Origin: Brettanomyces bruxellensis | Lineage: Eukaryota; Ascomycota; Pichiomycetes; Pichiales; Pichiaceae | Length of the DNA stretch: 64,000 nt | Assembly (NCBI RefSeq): GCF_011074885.1 | Contig: NC_054689.1 | Coordinates: forward strand, 1,054,001-1,118,000 | Direction of reading: 5' to 3' | In this document: positions 8,630 through 19,156 of the stretch, one piece after another | Numbering within the stretch: position 1 is the stretch's first letter | How the letters are laid out: each line of letters opens with the position of its first letter | The notes under the pieces: model-generated | Told to the model about the DNA's origin: nothing | Databases searched by the model: none | What the model saw: the letters and a program-made list of their open reading frames with translations, nothing else | Program-made: the position numbers and the translations under genes

Positions 8630-10987
8630 TCATGTCTTTCTTGAATAGCCGCCAGATCCAAAGTCCACCCTGATCTTTTTTCCTGCTGCTAGCTGTTTTT
8701 TAATCTCAAATCTAGCTATCAAAGGTATATGATCAGATGGGCAATCTCCTGTTGGGAAACCAATGACCTTTTTGGTATATTTCTTATCCTCCTCTCCTAA
8801 AAGACCTCTCACACTAAGCGGTTGGGTCGAATACCAAACATAATCTATAACTTCGGTGAATGTTGGAGTAAAGTTTGTGAATGGTAACTCCCCCAGACAA
8901 TCATATGCCGAGCTGAGGTGGAACGGATGAGCGAATCCTTCAGATGTGAACTTTCCGTAATCTCGTCCGGTCATATCTTCGTGGTTTTTACTTGATCCTT
9001 GTGATATCAATTCATAAACTGCCGAATTTGTTTGAGAGTTGAAGTCACCACATATAACCATCGGCACTTTATTCAGATCATCCCTTGATTTACTGTACTT
9101 TCTGACCATTCTTTGGAGTTCATCCAGAAGAACAGCAACTTGCATTGTTTTCACATCATTGTATTCTGGATCCCAGTGCAAATGTGTATTTGCCACCAGC
9201 ACCTTGCTACCCGTCGTTATATGTTGCAACACTAAAATTAAAGCAACGTTATCTTTATTAGCAAACCTGTTGAACAAATCCTCCGTTTTCTTAAACTTAT
9301 CTTCGGTCATAACGACACCACTGTAATTCACCAATTTTTTGTCAACTAGCTTGAAACTGCTGACCTTAAAGAATGTTGCACATCCGTCCACTTTCTTCGC
9401 ATTCTTCTCGCTCATCGTTTTTGCTCTTCCCTTACAGTAAAACACTCCTTTGTATCCATTTTTCTCCATCAAAGGAGTCCAGTAATCTTCATATGTCATC
9501 GTCTCGACTTCTTGAAGACAAATAACTTGTGACTTATATCCCAGAATTTCCTCAGTAAGTTTGTTTCTTCTGTATTCCCAATTAAGTGCCCACGATGGTG
9601 TGTATTTGTACATTTTAGCTGTAGCATAGTGCTGGCATAATGTATTGTAGCTCATTAACGTAAATTCAGAATCACCACTCTGAGAAAGGTCAATCTCCGT
9701 AGAGGGCTTCGAATCCTTGAGTTCAGGTTCTCCGTCTCCTCCTATTGGTATCCATTTTCTTGCTTCCGGAGGTTCCAAGCGAGGTGCATCATCACGTAGA
9801 TGAATAATCAATCCTCTAGTTCCTTTCTTTGCCAACGTAGCCACAATTTTCTGATCAATATTGGGATTTCCCTCAATGCCCAAGAACTGCAAGGACTCCA
9901 GGTTTCCAAATTCCCAAGGAAGACTCTCCAATTCATTATCAAATAAATATAGATACTTTAAATTGAATAGCATACCCATCTCAGGAGGCACCGACTTGAG
10001 AAGATTTGAAGAAAGATCAAGAACTCTAAGTGATTTCAAATTCAAAATCTCTCTGGGAACCTCTGTGAGCATATTTCCGTTCAAAAAGAGTCGCCTCAAA
10101 AACTGTAAATTAAATAGTCTGGGTGAAACAAATGAAAGTTGTTGGCCACTTAGATCCAAACCTGTCCAAAGCTGTGCGTTGTTCTCTCTAATTCTGTTCT
10201 TCTGGTCCTCTTCCTCTTCGTCAATTTCACGCTGTGCTGGTATTGGTCTTCTATGCTCGTTATTTCCTGTGGTAAGCTCTTCTTCGACAATTACACTCGA
10301 CAAAACCGACTTTGTAATCTCGATAAGAGTAGAACCTTGTTGGAGGCCATTTGGATCATTGTTGTTTACAGCTTCCAAAGGTGATCTGGAAGCAGAGGCG
10401 GCACTTCTTGCATAAAAATGGGGCGAGTTTGAAGCCTGAGAGACTTTTTCAAGCTTGATCTGATGTTGCCAGTGAGTCGAACCCATTATTGAGGAGTCAA
10501 CATTAATAGATGCGCGTTGAGGCGTCCCAGTTTGTGTCATTTGTGAAATATTCTGCTGCAACCGTTGACGTTGTTGCTCTTGCTGCTGTAAAATCTGCTG
10601 TTGCTGAATTTGATGTTGATTTGGCTGTCCCTGTGAAAGCATGTTTGAATATCCCTGTATTGGCTGCATATTTTGAGGCTGCTGCTGTGGAGTACCGGGG
10701 ATCTGTTGAAGTTGTTGTTGCAAGGCTTGAAGTTGTGTGTGGTGGTTAACTGGGGTTCCTTGAGATTGCACCATTTGTGCTGGTTGCCCCATTGAATTGT
10801 TGTACATGCCTTGAGCCATCAATTTTGATGGGTTTAAACCCTCCCCTGGACCCTTACCCTGTTGTTGTCCATAATAGGGATCGTTGTTCATAGGACCACC
10901 ATATCCAGAAACACCCCCTTGGTATATATGTTGTGTTCCCTGAAACTGTGGAGTTCCTGGTGAGCTTTTATATGGTGCCACGTTCAT
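8630..10987 (-). CDS. CCR4: CCR4, catalytic poly(A) deadenylase of the CCR4-NOT complex
   Basis: 785 residues from the ATG at 10987; the open frame reaches six codons further up, to a GTG. The N-terminal 180 residues are Gln-rich, a linker of about 100 residues follows, then five or so leucine-rich repeats at roughly 270-400 (for example LRVLDLSSNLLKSVPPEMG). The EEP nuclease domain fills the C-terminus with intact motifs: LMSYNTLCQHY, the catalytic glutamate in CLQEVE, CGDFNSQTNS and SDHIPLIARFE. This order (Q-rich, LRR, EEP) is diagnostic of yeast Ccr4; the LRR binds Caf1/Pop2. It shortens mRNA poly(A) tails in the cytoplasm. A second EEP nuclease (NGL1) lies next to it on the same strand. 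Confidence 0.97.
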   Translation of the reverse strand: MNVAPYKSSPGTPQFQGTQHIYQGGVSGYGGPMNNDPYYGQQQGKGPGEGLNPSKLMAQGMYNNSMGQPAQMVQSQGTPVNHHTQLQALQQQLQQIPGTPQQQPQNMQPIQGYSNMLSQGQPNQHQIQQQQILQQQEQQRQRLQQNISQMTQTGTPQRASINVDSSIMGSTHWQHQIKLEKVSQASNSPHFYARSAASASRSPLEAVNNNDPNGLQQGSTLIEITKSVLSSVIVEEELTTGNNEHRRPIPAQREIDEEEEDQKNRIRENNAQLWTGLDLSGQQLSFVSPRLFNLQFLRRLFLNGNMLTEVPREILNLKSLRVLDLSSNLLKSVPPEMGMLFNLKYLYLFDNELESLPWEFGNLESLQFLGIEGNPNIDQKIVATLAKKGTRGLIIHLRDDAPRLEPPEARKWIPIGGDGEPELKDSKPSTEIDLSQSGDSEFTLMSYNTLCQHYATAKMYKYTPSWALNWEYRRNKLTEEILGYKSQVICLQEVETMTYEDYWTPLMEKNGYKGVFYCKGRAKTMSEKNAKKVDGCATFFKVSSFKLVDKKLVNYSGVVMTEDKFKKTEDLFNRFANKDNVALILVLQHITTGSKVLVANTHLHWDPEYNDVKTMQVAVLLDELQRMVRKYSKSRDDLNKVPMVICGDFNSQTNSAVYELISQGSSKNHEDMTGRDYGKFTSEGFAHPFHLSSAYDCLGELPFTNFTPTFTEVIDYVWYSTQPLSVRGLLGEEDKKYTKKVIGFPTGDCPSDHIPLIARFEIKKQLAAGKKIRVDFGSGGYSRKT

Positions 10988-11624
10988 TGAATATCTCAGA
11001 TGCACTATGGTTCTTTAGTAAGGCTTTTTATAGCAAGTGGCTATGGAGGACGAGTGAAAAACTGTTAGTTAGCAATACTTTCCTTTAACAAAAAGCTCCT
11101 AATAATCAAATTTTCTTAGCCCCTCAAAGCTTCCGTGTTAGTGCTATTAGATATTATTATGTCTTCAATGTAAAGGCTCAATTTACTGTTCCGCTACCAC
11201 ATCAACTAACAAAGATGGAGATCTCGTAAGCAGGTAAAGCATCGATCTTATCTTGCGGGATTGTTTTTTTTTTTTCTCTGACAAAATTATTTTTGTGGAC
11301 CATTTTGCTTACTTTTATTACTTTGCTGTGCGTTTCCTTTAAACTGCATATTTTTCTTTCTGCAAATTATTTCGACCATTGAATTGGACTGAACTTTTTA
11401 ATTGTACCGCCTCGCGCATTGTTTTCCTTCTGTTTCATCGGTGAAGATTTCCGCCCTTAAAACGTCGCGACTATTTACTTCGCGTTCTTACTTTTTTTGT
11501 CGTACGAACGGATGTCTCCGAATTAATTAAGAGCCATTATATACACATTAATCCTAAAATACATAACATTATCGAATAATGATAGATTGCCGCTCTCAAA
11601 AAATGCAGCACCACAATCTTATCC
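10988..11624. other. CCR4 promoter and HOS4 3' region
   Basis: 637 bp. It contains T-runs near 11263-11275 and a locally CpG-rich patch near 11463-11488 (ACGTCGCGAC then TTCGCG), which stands out from the AT-rich surroundings and may include transcription-factor sites. No gene is visible. Confidence 0.4.
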
Positions 11625-14600
11625 TCACCACATATTCTTTCGAATCATCTGAAATACCTTACAAGCTTTAAACTGTAGTGGGGCTGGAAGACCACTTTTT
11701 GAAGAACTAAATGAAGAATCAAAGCTGTCAACGGTATTATGCTCACTAGAAGCTGATGGAGGCAGTGAAGAAGTTTTCTGTTGGGGACCCTTCAATGCAA
11801 TCTTCATGTTGCAGGTGCCAATCTTTTGAATTAAAGTTTTTACCTCTTTTAACGCTGGGGTTCTTTCAACAAGGTTATAAAATTGATCAAGTCTGATCCA
11901 ATGAACCATCATTTTTTTGAAATTGTTGTATTCTGCCTCATACATTGTTATCAAATTTTGAACGTTGTCCGATTCACCCCCAGACCTCTTGATAAAAGAT
12001 CCGATCATCGGCCATAAGAAATTCCATACCAGAGACTTGTGATCTAGGGAAACAGAAATTTTGTCTAATTCCGGATAATCAGCAAACATATTTTCCACGC
12101 CAAGGACAAGGCATGCTTGAACATCGACAACATAATTAATGTCATCAATATCAAACACGTACAAAGGTAAATACCTTGTGACTTCTTCTGCAGTTGGTAC
12201 GCGTCCAAAATGTGCTATACGCACACCGTAAGGATAGTAGCTTCGAATAAGCTTCTTCTTTTCTATTTCCAACTTTTTCTTTTCAGCAAGTTCTATCTTT
12301 TCCAACTCTCTTCTTTTTCTTGCAGATTCTTCCTGCTCCTTCTCTTCTAGCTTACGCTTTCTCAGTTGCTCCGTTTTAGCCTCCTCAGCACGTTTCTTCT
12401 CCATTTCCTCGATGTTCTTAGCAATCTGCTGCTGCCTTATGCGCTTACGCTCCAATCTTTCGTTCTCAAGCTTCTCTCTTGCAATTTTTGCTTCTTCCTC
12501 ACGTTGTTTCTTTAAATTTAGTTCTTTCTCGGTTAATTCTACCACCGGCGTACCAGAACGTGATCTTGATTCACTTCTATGTCTTGCTTCAGATACAGCA
12601 TTTCCACTTAAATTTTCGACAATGGATTTCCTTCTGTGTTCTGAAACTGTTATATCCACAGGAGCTGAAAGTGATACAATTTTATTGCTTGATTTTTTCA
12701 CCATCTTGGGAGCAGCAATAGGTTCGTTTCTATCCGCAGCAGGACTACTGCTTTTTTCGTGTTTAAATGATAGAGCTTTTTTAGCTTCCGGCACTTTAGC
12801 TTCTTCCTTGGGGTGCCTTGGTTCTTTTTTAATTTCAGTGTTGGCTTCCTTTTTCAAACTATTTTGGGGTTCTTTTTTGGGGACTACCTTTCTCTGTTTC
12901 TTAGAACGACTTTTTGATGGCTTTGTTTTCCGTAGTTTCTGTTGCTCTCCATTTTGTTTATGGGAAATACTGTATTTTTTGTCATTGTCATTCTCTTCTG
13001 TATTTCTCTCCGGAATTTTACCGTTCAACAATGCAATCTCATCCTCGTCATACAGGTCGCTCTCCTTCGCATATTCAAGAGCGGTCTTCCCTTCCTTATC
13101 TTTCAAAGCTATCTTTGCACCATTTTCAAGAAGAAGTTTCACCATATCCATATGATCTTTTCCAACTGCATGCATTAAAGGAGTACGTCCATTACTATCA
13201 TGGTAGTTCACTTTTGCTCCAAACGCCAGAAGCAAGCTGGCAATATCTGTATGTCCATGCCGAGCCGCCAGCGTTAGCAAATCTGGAGGAACTCTGCTAC
13301 CTGCAAGATTCGATAAATAATTAAGAACATACGTCACATCATTTTCTGACACCTTTGTGTATATTTCACTCCGACCCTCTCTGGTGAAAAAGTCAAAAAA
13401 TGTATTGTTATTTCTTCTTTGTGTAATACTATCTTCTGGCTCTGTTGCTGGAGCACTTCCACTGCGAACTCGTTCTTGCTGATGACTCTTTTTCCAATCT
13501 TTTGTATAATGAATGAGCAAACGCTTCAACTTCTTGCTAATTTTTAATTCATCCTCATCGAGTTCATCATCTTCATCCTCCAGAGAATCTAAAGCGGTGT
13601 CACCCTGTGCATTTGCAATTGTTGGGTCTGCACCTCGATCTATGAAAAGTTTTACCACATCATAATGCAAGTTTGACGCTGCATCAATTAACGGTGTATC
13701 ACGATCCATCTGTCCGGACTGTTTGTCAATATCTGCATTGTTGTCGAGTAGCAATGTTGCAATTTCAAGGTATCCTTCCAGAGCAGCCTCGTGCAAAGGT
13801 GTGTTTCCAGCATAATCGGCTGCATTAACATCGGCACCCGAGCTAATAAGCTTTTTAGCATCTTCAAAGTTTCCACGTGCACATATTCGTTGGAGCAACG
13901 TTCTCCCTGATGCATCTCTTCCATGCCTTCCCGAAACTTTTCTTGTTCCTTGAGATTTGTTTTTTTTCATTTTACTGCTAAGAAATTCTGGTCTCTCTGA
14001 CGAGCTACTGCTATCATCAGCTTGGTCTCTCCTACTAATGAGCCTGTGAATTCGTCTGGTTCGTCTGGAAGGCACTGGCAAACTTTCTTCTACTTCTGTA
14101 TCTGCCTCCGACTCGTCAGCATCTGATATTATAACACTATGCTTTTTGCGACCGTTTAAAATTGGTTGGTCTTCATCCCTAGCCAATTCTGAATTCTTTT
14201 GAATTGAAATTTTTACGTTACTTTCTCCTTTCTCATTCACTCCTGGATTTTCGTTTCCTTCATCCTTCTCATTTTTCTCCTCGTGCGCCAAATCCACACT
14301 TCTTTTGGCAAACTTCTCTGTTTTCTTCTCTGAGTTTTCTTCTTTTGTAGGTGCTTCTGCTTGAGTGGTATCACACCTTGTGTTACGAACTTTATCTGTA
14401 TTTTCTGCACCCTCTTTTTTCAGAATGGATCCCTTCGTGATTTTCTTAATCATAACTTTTTCAAGATCCTCACTAGAAGCAAGCTTGTTTGTTTCCGGAT
14501 GGATTTCCGACTTGCTCTCGTTGCGCTCTTCAGGTTTGAATATCTTATCATTCGCATTATTTCCCTGCACTTCCTTAATAGCATCTATAGATTTCTCAGT

Positions 14601-15359
14601 GGGTATAACGTTGGACGTCCCGCTTATTTTAGCATTATCTGAGGTATTTTCCCCTTCAACATTCAAGGTCGAGTTTCGTACAAGCGGTTTCTGTTCCTTG
14701 TCTACATCCTTCCTACTCTCTGGATGTGATGATCTCACATTTGGGTCATTCTTAGAAACTTCCACCTTCCCTGATTTAGCCACCTCTACTTTCATATCTC
14801 TATCCTTTGGAGACTTGTGTTTCTCATTCTGCACATTGCCCTGTGGAGATTCCTCTTGGTTTAATTGAGCTGGTCCTCTAGGGATTGCTTTTCCTAAGTT
14901 CTTCGTTCTATCCTGAGCTTCCTGCGAATGCCCAAAATGTGGTGCAAATCCTCTTGAATATCTTGTGCGCACATCATATGCTTCACTTTTACTCGAATTT
15001 GCCTCGGAAGACTTCCTACCATTGTTTGACAGTACATTTGAATCGTCATTTGGCGTATTTTGATAAGATTGACCACGTCTCAAAGTGTTATAATCGCCGC
15101 TAGTACTCGAACTCGAGGGTGACCCCAAATATCTTGTCCGTTCTCTATTTCCACCGTATTCTCTCCTATCCTTGTAGTAAGAACCTCTATAACGATCATA
15201 ACCTTCAGAACTATAGCCACGTCTATATCCTCCATACCTATTCCGCCCTCTATGACCGTTATAACGATAAGAGCCGGAATTACTTCCACGATAAGACCCT
15301 GGCGGCCCAGAGGAGCTTCCAGGTCTTCTGGAATAATTCGAATTGTATTCTCCTGGCAT
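11625..15359 (-). CDS. HOS4: Ankyrin-repeat protein, Hos4-like subunit of the Set3 deacetylase complex
   Basis: 1244 residues from the ATG at 15359 (two codons below a GTG). The first 75 residues are rich in Gly, Arg, Tyr and Ser (RGRNRYGGYRRGYSSEGYDR), followed by a long charged disordered region to about 490. Ankyrin repeats appear in two groups, near 500-610 (GADVNAADYAGNTPLHEAAL and following) and near 730-810 (NGRTPLMHAVGKDHMDMVK). A strong Lys/Glu/Arg coiled coil covers about 970-1065, and a folded C-terminal domain follows. This matches fungal Hos4, a subunit of the Set3/Hos2 histone deacetylase complex that represses meiotic genes. HOS4, SDP1 and HPM1 are near neighbours on S. cerevisiae chromosome IX and all have counterparts here. 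Ankyrins alone are not specific, so synteny carries weight in the call. Confidence 0.8.
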   Translation of the reverse strand: MPGEYNSNYSRRPGSSSGPPGSYRGSNSGSYRYNGHRGRNRYGGYRRGYSSEGYDRYRGSYYKDRREYGGNRERTRYLGSPSSSSTSGDYNTLRRGQSYQNTPNDDSNVLSNNGRKSSEANSSKSEAYDVRTRYSRGFAPHFGHSQEAQDRTKNLGKAIPRGPAQLNQEESPQGNVQNEKHKSPKDRDMKVEVAKSGKVEVSKNDPNVRSSHPESRKDVDKEQKPLVRNSTLNVEGENTSDNAKISGTSNVIPTEKSIDAIKEVQGNNANDKIFKPEERNESKSEIHPETNKLASSEDLEKVMIKKITKGSILKKEGAENTDKVRNTRCDTTQAEAPTKEENSEKKTEKFAKRSVDLAHEEKNEKDEGNENPGVNEKGESNVKISIQKNSELARDEDQPILNGRKKHSVIISDADESEADTEVEESLPVPSRRTRRIHRLISRRDQADDSSSSSERPEFLSSKMKKNKSQGTRKVSGRHGRDASGRTLLQRICARGNFEDAKKLISSGADVNAADYAGNTPLHEAALEGYLEIATLLLDNNADIDKQSGQMDRDTPLIDAASNLHYDVVKLFIDRGADPTIANAQGDTALDSLEDEDDELDEDELKISKKLKRLLIHYTKDWKKSHQQERVRSGSAPATEPEDSITQRRNNNTFFDFFTREGRSEIYTKVSENDVTYVLNYLSNLAGSRVPPDLLTLAARHGHTDIASLLLAFGAKVNYHDSNGRTPLMHAVGKDHMDMVKLLLENGAKIALKDKEGKTALEYAKESDLYDEDEIALLNGKIPERNTEENDNDKKYSISHKQNGEQQKLRKTKPSKSRSKKQRKVVPKKEPQNSLKKEANTEIKKEPRHPKEEAKVPEAKKALSFKHEKSSSPAADRNEPIAAPKMVKKSSNKIVSLSAPVDITVSEHRRKSIVENLSGNAVSEARHRSESRSRSGTPVVELTEKELNLKKQREEEAKIAREKLENERLERKRIRQQQIAKNIEEMEKKRAEEAKTEQLRKRKLEEKEQEESARKRRELEKIELAEKKKLEIEKKKLIRSYYPYGVRIAHFGRVPTAEEVTRYLPLYVFDIDDINYVVDVQACLVLGVENMFADYPELDKISVSLDHKSLVWNFLWPMIGSFIKRSGGESDNVQNLITMYEAEYNNFKKMMVHWIRLDQFYNLVERTPALKEVKTLIQKIGTCNMKIALKGPQQKTSSLPPSASSEHNTVDSFDSSFSSSKSGLPAPLQFKACKVFQMIRKNMW

Positions 15360-16847
15360 TATCACTGGATGTAATGCTTTTCTTTAGTCTTGCTTAATTG
15401 GCGTGTTTTTTTTAGCACTGGTCTTACAGCAGATTCCCTTTCAAAAATGGTATCGTTTTCATATAGAAAATTGCCTTATAATTACTTAAGTGCACGCTGT
15501 AATGATTTCTCTCGCTCTCGTCTTCGTTATCCAGATGTTCTACAAAAGACAACTAAAGCAAATACGTCTCCTCTATCTATATAAACCTTGTGTGCCTTTT
15601 CTTTTTTTGGAGGGGGGGGGAAAAAAAAAAAAAATATTTACTCAGAAAAGGTATCACTTTTGTTTGCACATAAATCTGAATCAGTTTTGAAAGTTTATCA
15701 ATATGAAAATAAAAAATTATTTGTTAGATGCACAGATATATATAAAGACCGCATTATTGAACACTATGGCATTCATCTGACGCCTATATTATGTCTGTAA
15801 TGCCATAATCATAAGATGAACACCATATTCCTTCGTGTGCATCCCTACACCGATTATACTTTTTGTGATGAGAGTTGTGTTCAGAAAGCATAAATTAAGG
15901 CTGTGCTACAAATAAGGATTTCGAGATTTCTAAAGAATCTCCTGGTAACTAGTTTAGCAGGATATAGATACGACTTTAGTATTGAGGGCAAACGAAGGCA
16001 AACAATATTAAAGATTATGTGTCATGTCGAAAGACGCTAACTGACATCTAGAATGTTCTGATAATAGAAATTAGAGAGAATCTTATTTGTGAATGTAAAA
16101 AGTAAAAGTAATCGTAGGACTATATAAAGATGGTCCTTGTCAGTGACTTTTGAAACTTCTACGTGATGTGAATAGGTTTATTGAAGATAAGAAACTAACG
16201 AACTAACTAAGGAATTTAGTGATAATATATCTAAGTTGTCTTATCAGAAAACCACGACTGATATTAGTTTTGAGACTATAGATGGGACTATCATCTTTTA
16301 TAATTAATTTATTTTCATATTTTATTTTCGGACAGTCATCATTTTGTGTTCTCTTTTTTTTCCACCAATATTACGTTGACCTACGATGATGAGGTAAAAT
16401 CCCTATCACAAATCATCACAATTATGTTATCTTTATGGGATACCATGTATCGTTCGACATTCTCCTATAATTAATTCAGGACCGCATTTAAATTCCGTGG
16501 AACAAACAAATAAGTAGTTAATTGGTCATAAAATACGCTATATACTGTCAATTAATACTTAGTAGAGCCTTGATATTATAACATAGAGGAATGCGCATAT
16601 ATAATGTATCCGTCAACATCAAAAAAAGTATATATATATATATGTATATTTATGGAGAAAATAAAATAACGATAATTGAACAAACTTAGTAAATAATAAA
16701 GATGCAACTTAAAAATGCATCGGAAGAAAAGGAATGGATAAAAACAGCCCGAATTAAATTAAAATGTAATTTTTCCCAAATAGTTATGAACCATAAATAA
16801 GAATGTCAAAAAAAGAATGCCCCCGCTTTAATCCGTTGAATAGTAAA
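15360..16847. other. 1.5-kb intergenic region between HOS4 and MSG5/SDP1
   Basis: This holds the HOS4 promoter and the 3' region of the phosphatase gene. It contains a G9-A14 junction at about 15612-15634, an inverted repeat ATGGCATT/AATGCCAT at 15766-15773 and 15799-15806, and a TA repeat near 16629-16646. TATATAAAG occurs twice (near 15739 and 16123), so promoters of short RNAs or a decayed solo LTR are possible, but I cannot define either. All open frames are short and compositionally poor. Confidence 0.4.
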
Positions 16848-18089
16848 TTAGTTCTGTGCATTAAAGTTATCTTGATTTTCAAGATATCTTCCCCACTCCA
16901 TTAACTCATAAATTAATGACAGATTAGGGGAAATGGATGGAGCATGTTTCTTAAGACGTTCATATGCCTTGCTATAGTCTAAATGAAATGCTCTCATAAA
17001 GTATGCTAATATTAATGATGCAGAACGGCTGACACCGCATTGACAATGTATGAGAACCTTTTTGTTGGCCATCAAGGAATCATCAATAACCCTAGTTAAT
17101 TTTATGAAGTCTGAATGAAGCCTAGAATTATGGTTCCATGGAATAAAATAATAATCAACATCCTTAAGTACCGAATTGGGTTCCGATGGTGACACTGATG
17201 ATTTGGTTGCGGAATACTTTTTTATCTCTTGTGCAACATTTATCACAACATCGAACTTGTTAATTTGATCCACCGTTGGCTCCGAATATAAATATAGATT
17301 AGGCTCCAAAACGCATACTGGTCCTTCTGGATACGCATTGTAGGAATTAACAAAATCAGACTCGTCATAAATATCATCCCTTGCACCATCAGACGGAACC
17401 AATGGAGATGTTGATGACGACACGGTCGGAGCCACAGATTCCGAAGATGATGAATTACCAGATGATACGCTAGAACTAGAAGACGCTGATGAGCATGAAA
17501 GTAGTTTCCGAGGCGGAAAAAATTCTGATTCAGTACTTGGGTCACAGTTTAAGCCCAAACTATCTCTCAATGATTTAGCATCAAATTGTTTCCCTGTAGA
17601 ATTCAATTTTTGTGTTGCAATAGATTTGCTTGGTCTCGTTGTTGATATCTTTAAAGATAGTATGGAGTCTTTCTTCTTTGTTTTCTTCTCCCCGTTTCGA
17701 CTCCCGAATATTTGTGGAGATCTTAAAGTAAGTGTTCTATGAGGTGTAGCCGAGGAGTTCAGCTGGGAAGGTGAGGAGTTCATTCCAAATCGAGCCCTTG
17801 GGATGGGTACCCCCGATTCCTGAGTAGGTATCTTCGAAAGATCCAAGCGTAAATTTTTTGCATTCAGCTGTCTTCCTGAGGTTTTGCTTGTAGTGAGTCG
17901 TTTACCAGAGCTGCGACCAAGCAACATTGTCTGAGGCTTCAATATGTCATCCATCCATCGTGGAGGAGGAGTTGGTTCTCCATTTAACGATAAAATGTCA
18001 TCGAATGTGCTATGAGTATCAGTATCTTTAGATGTACCACCTGACGGTATCAATCCGGAAACAAAACTTTCTTGCTTAAAGTTTGTCAT
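16848..18089 (-). CDS. MSG5: Dual-specificity MAP-kinase phosphatase (Msg5/Sdp1 type)
   Basis: 413 residues from the ATG at 18089; the frame stays open 20 codons further, to a TTG. The first 240 residues are a Ser-rich regulatory region with several basic motifs (for example RKRLTT-like and KKTKKKD) of the kind that dock MAP kinases. The C-terminal 170 residues form a dual-specificity phosphatase domain with the P-loop HCQCGVSRSA: nucleophile Cys near 349 and Arg near 355. MSG5 and its duplicate SDP1 dephosphorylate Slt2 and Fus3 in yeast. The S. cerevisiae neighbours of MSG5 (VAC7, COG5) and of SDP1 (HOS4, HPM1) are all in this window, which fits an unduplicated ancestor-type gene. Which of the two paralogue names applies is a matter of convention. 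Confidence 0.84.
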   Translation of the reverse strand: MTNFKQESFVSGLIPSGGTSKDTDTHSTFDDILSLNGEPTPPPRWMDDILKPQTMLLGRSSGKRLTTSKTSGRQLNAKNLRLDLSKIPTQESGVPIPRARFGMNSSPSQLNSSATPHRTLTLRSPQIFGSRNGEKKTKKKDSILSLKISTTRPSKSIATQKLNSTGKQFDAKSLRDSLGLNCDPSTESEFFPPRKLLSCSSASSSSSVSSGNSSSSESVAPTVSSSTSPLVPSDGARDDIYDESDFVNSYNAYPEGPVCVLEPNLYLYSEPTVDQINKFDVVINVAQEIKKYSATKSSVSPSEPNSVLKDVDYYFIPWNHNSRLHSDFIKLTRVIDDSLMANKKVLIHCQCGVSRSASLILAYFMRAFHLDYSKAYERLKKHAPSISPNLSLIYELMEWGRYLENQDNFNAQN

Positions 18090-19156
18090 GCCGATGTCAA
18101 TATGCAATGTTGATTCTAAATAAATGAGGAGCGCACTTAAACAAAACAAGTGTAATCGATATCGTACTGTGACGATTGCTTCAAAATGATATTGGAAATT
18201 TGTATATGATTATTGTTCTTTGTCTTAAGATTGAGACAAATTTGCGGAAAAAGAGAGCATTAATCAAGAGAAACTTAGATGTAGTATCGAGCAAAGCCGG
18301 AGGACCCCCAAGTATTGTAAAGTTTGCAAGCCGGGTACGACAGATATAAAAGACAAAGGATGTGGCAAAAGGCTGTTATAAGAATATAAAAAGGAAGGTG
18401 AAGCAGAATGCAATTGAAAAGAAAAAATAAATAAACGAAATTTAAACTAGTAGATGTAGAATAAGCAAAAATAAAAAAGCCTGGATTTTAAATCCATAAA
18501 TAAACTCGGTGTTCCCTATTTTTGGCTTTCTATTATTTCTATCTTTAGGTTTTTCATTTTTTCACTACCTAAATTTTTTTTCCACCACTTACACTTTTCT
18601 GACGGAATTATGCGCTAGCATTTCTCTATTTTCGGTTCCCTTCTAAATTCGGGCAATTACATATTTTTTTTTAGCAACACTCTCCGAAAGAGATGCATAT
18701 TTGTCGTTGTCCTGAGATTGTGTTTAATTTAGAAACAATATTTTGCGATTCGCAAGGAACTTTTTATTTGTATTTTTAATTACCGGCCTTGTTAAAAAAA
18801 TTTCACATGATCAATTTTCTCCCCAGAAGGGGTCTGTCCACATTTCTTGTCAATGCAAAGTGAATTCTGCAAAAGTACGAGAAGCCGAAATTGTCCGGTG
18901 AATGGGTAGGGTAAGCAAGTTCTCTCACCTGGAATTTTGTATTTGGATTTTTCTTTCTGTTCTATGTATAGCAGATCTGAACGGCTACACCAACCAATAC
19001 TTAAATTATTTATGTCAGCCATTAAGACTTCGTTCTCTTCTCCTTTTATGTGGGGATCCAATCATAGCAGATAGTTAACGCACTCTTTGAGATAGTTGGC
19101 CGACTGTCTTTGTCATATATATCGGTTGTACAGTGTTTATAATGACTTTGTTCTCG
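18090..19156. other. Spacer between MSG5/SDP1 and HPM1
   Basis: About 1.07 kb, mostly AT-rich promoter-like DNA with T-runs near 18567-18580 and 18665-18673. Its upper part carries a small minus-strand frame of uncertain status (18792-19022), listed separately. In S. cerevisiae a COX5 gene sits at the equivalent place; I find no COX5 sequence here. Confidence 0.4.
18792..19022 (-). CDS. Possible small ORF, unknown
   Basis: A 76-codon frame from the ATG at 19022, open 13 codons further to a TTG. Unlike most chance frames here it is not dominated by Phe, Lys or Ile and has balanced composition with four Cys, two of them in IDKKCGQ. A potential 5' splice site (CAG/GTGAGA) lies within it near 18930, so it could be an exon with an intron rather than a complete gene. 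I recognise no family, and it may be noncoding. Confidence 0.2.
   Translation of the reverse strand: MADINNLSIGWCSRSDLLYIEQKEKSKYKIPGERTCLPYPFTGQFRLLVLLQNSLCIDKKCGQTPSGEKIDHVKFF

Noticed and set aside
9861..10415. 184-codon plus-strand frame inside CCR4
   Set aside because: Antisense to the leucine-rich repeats and linker of CCR4; no independent support.
12412..13155. 247-codon plus-strand frame inside HOS4
   Set aside because: It is antisense to the charged and coiled-coil part of HOS4. The Ser/Leu/Phe-rich translation is what the reverse strand of Lys/Glu codons gives.
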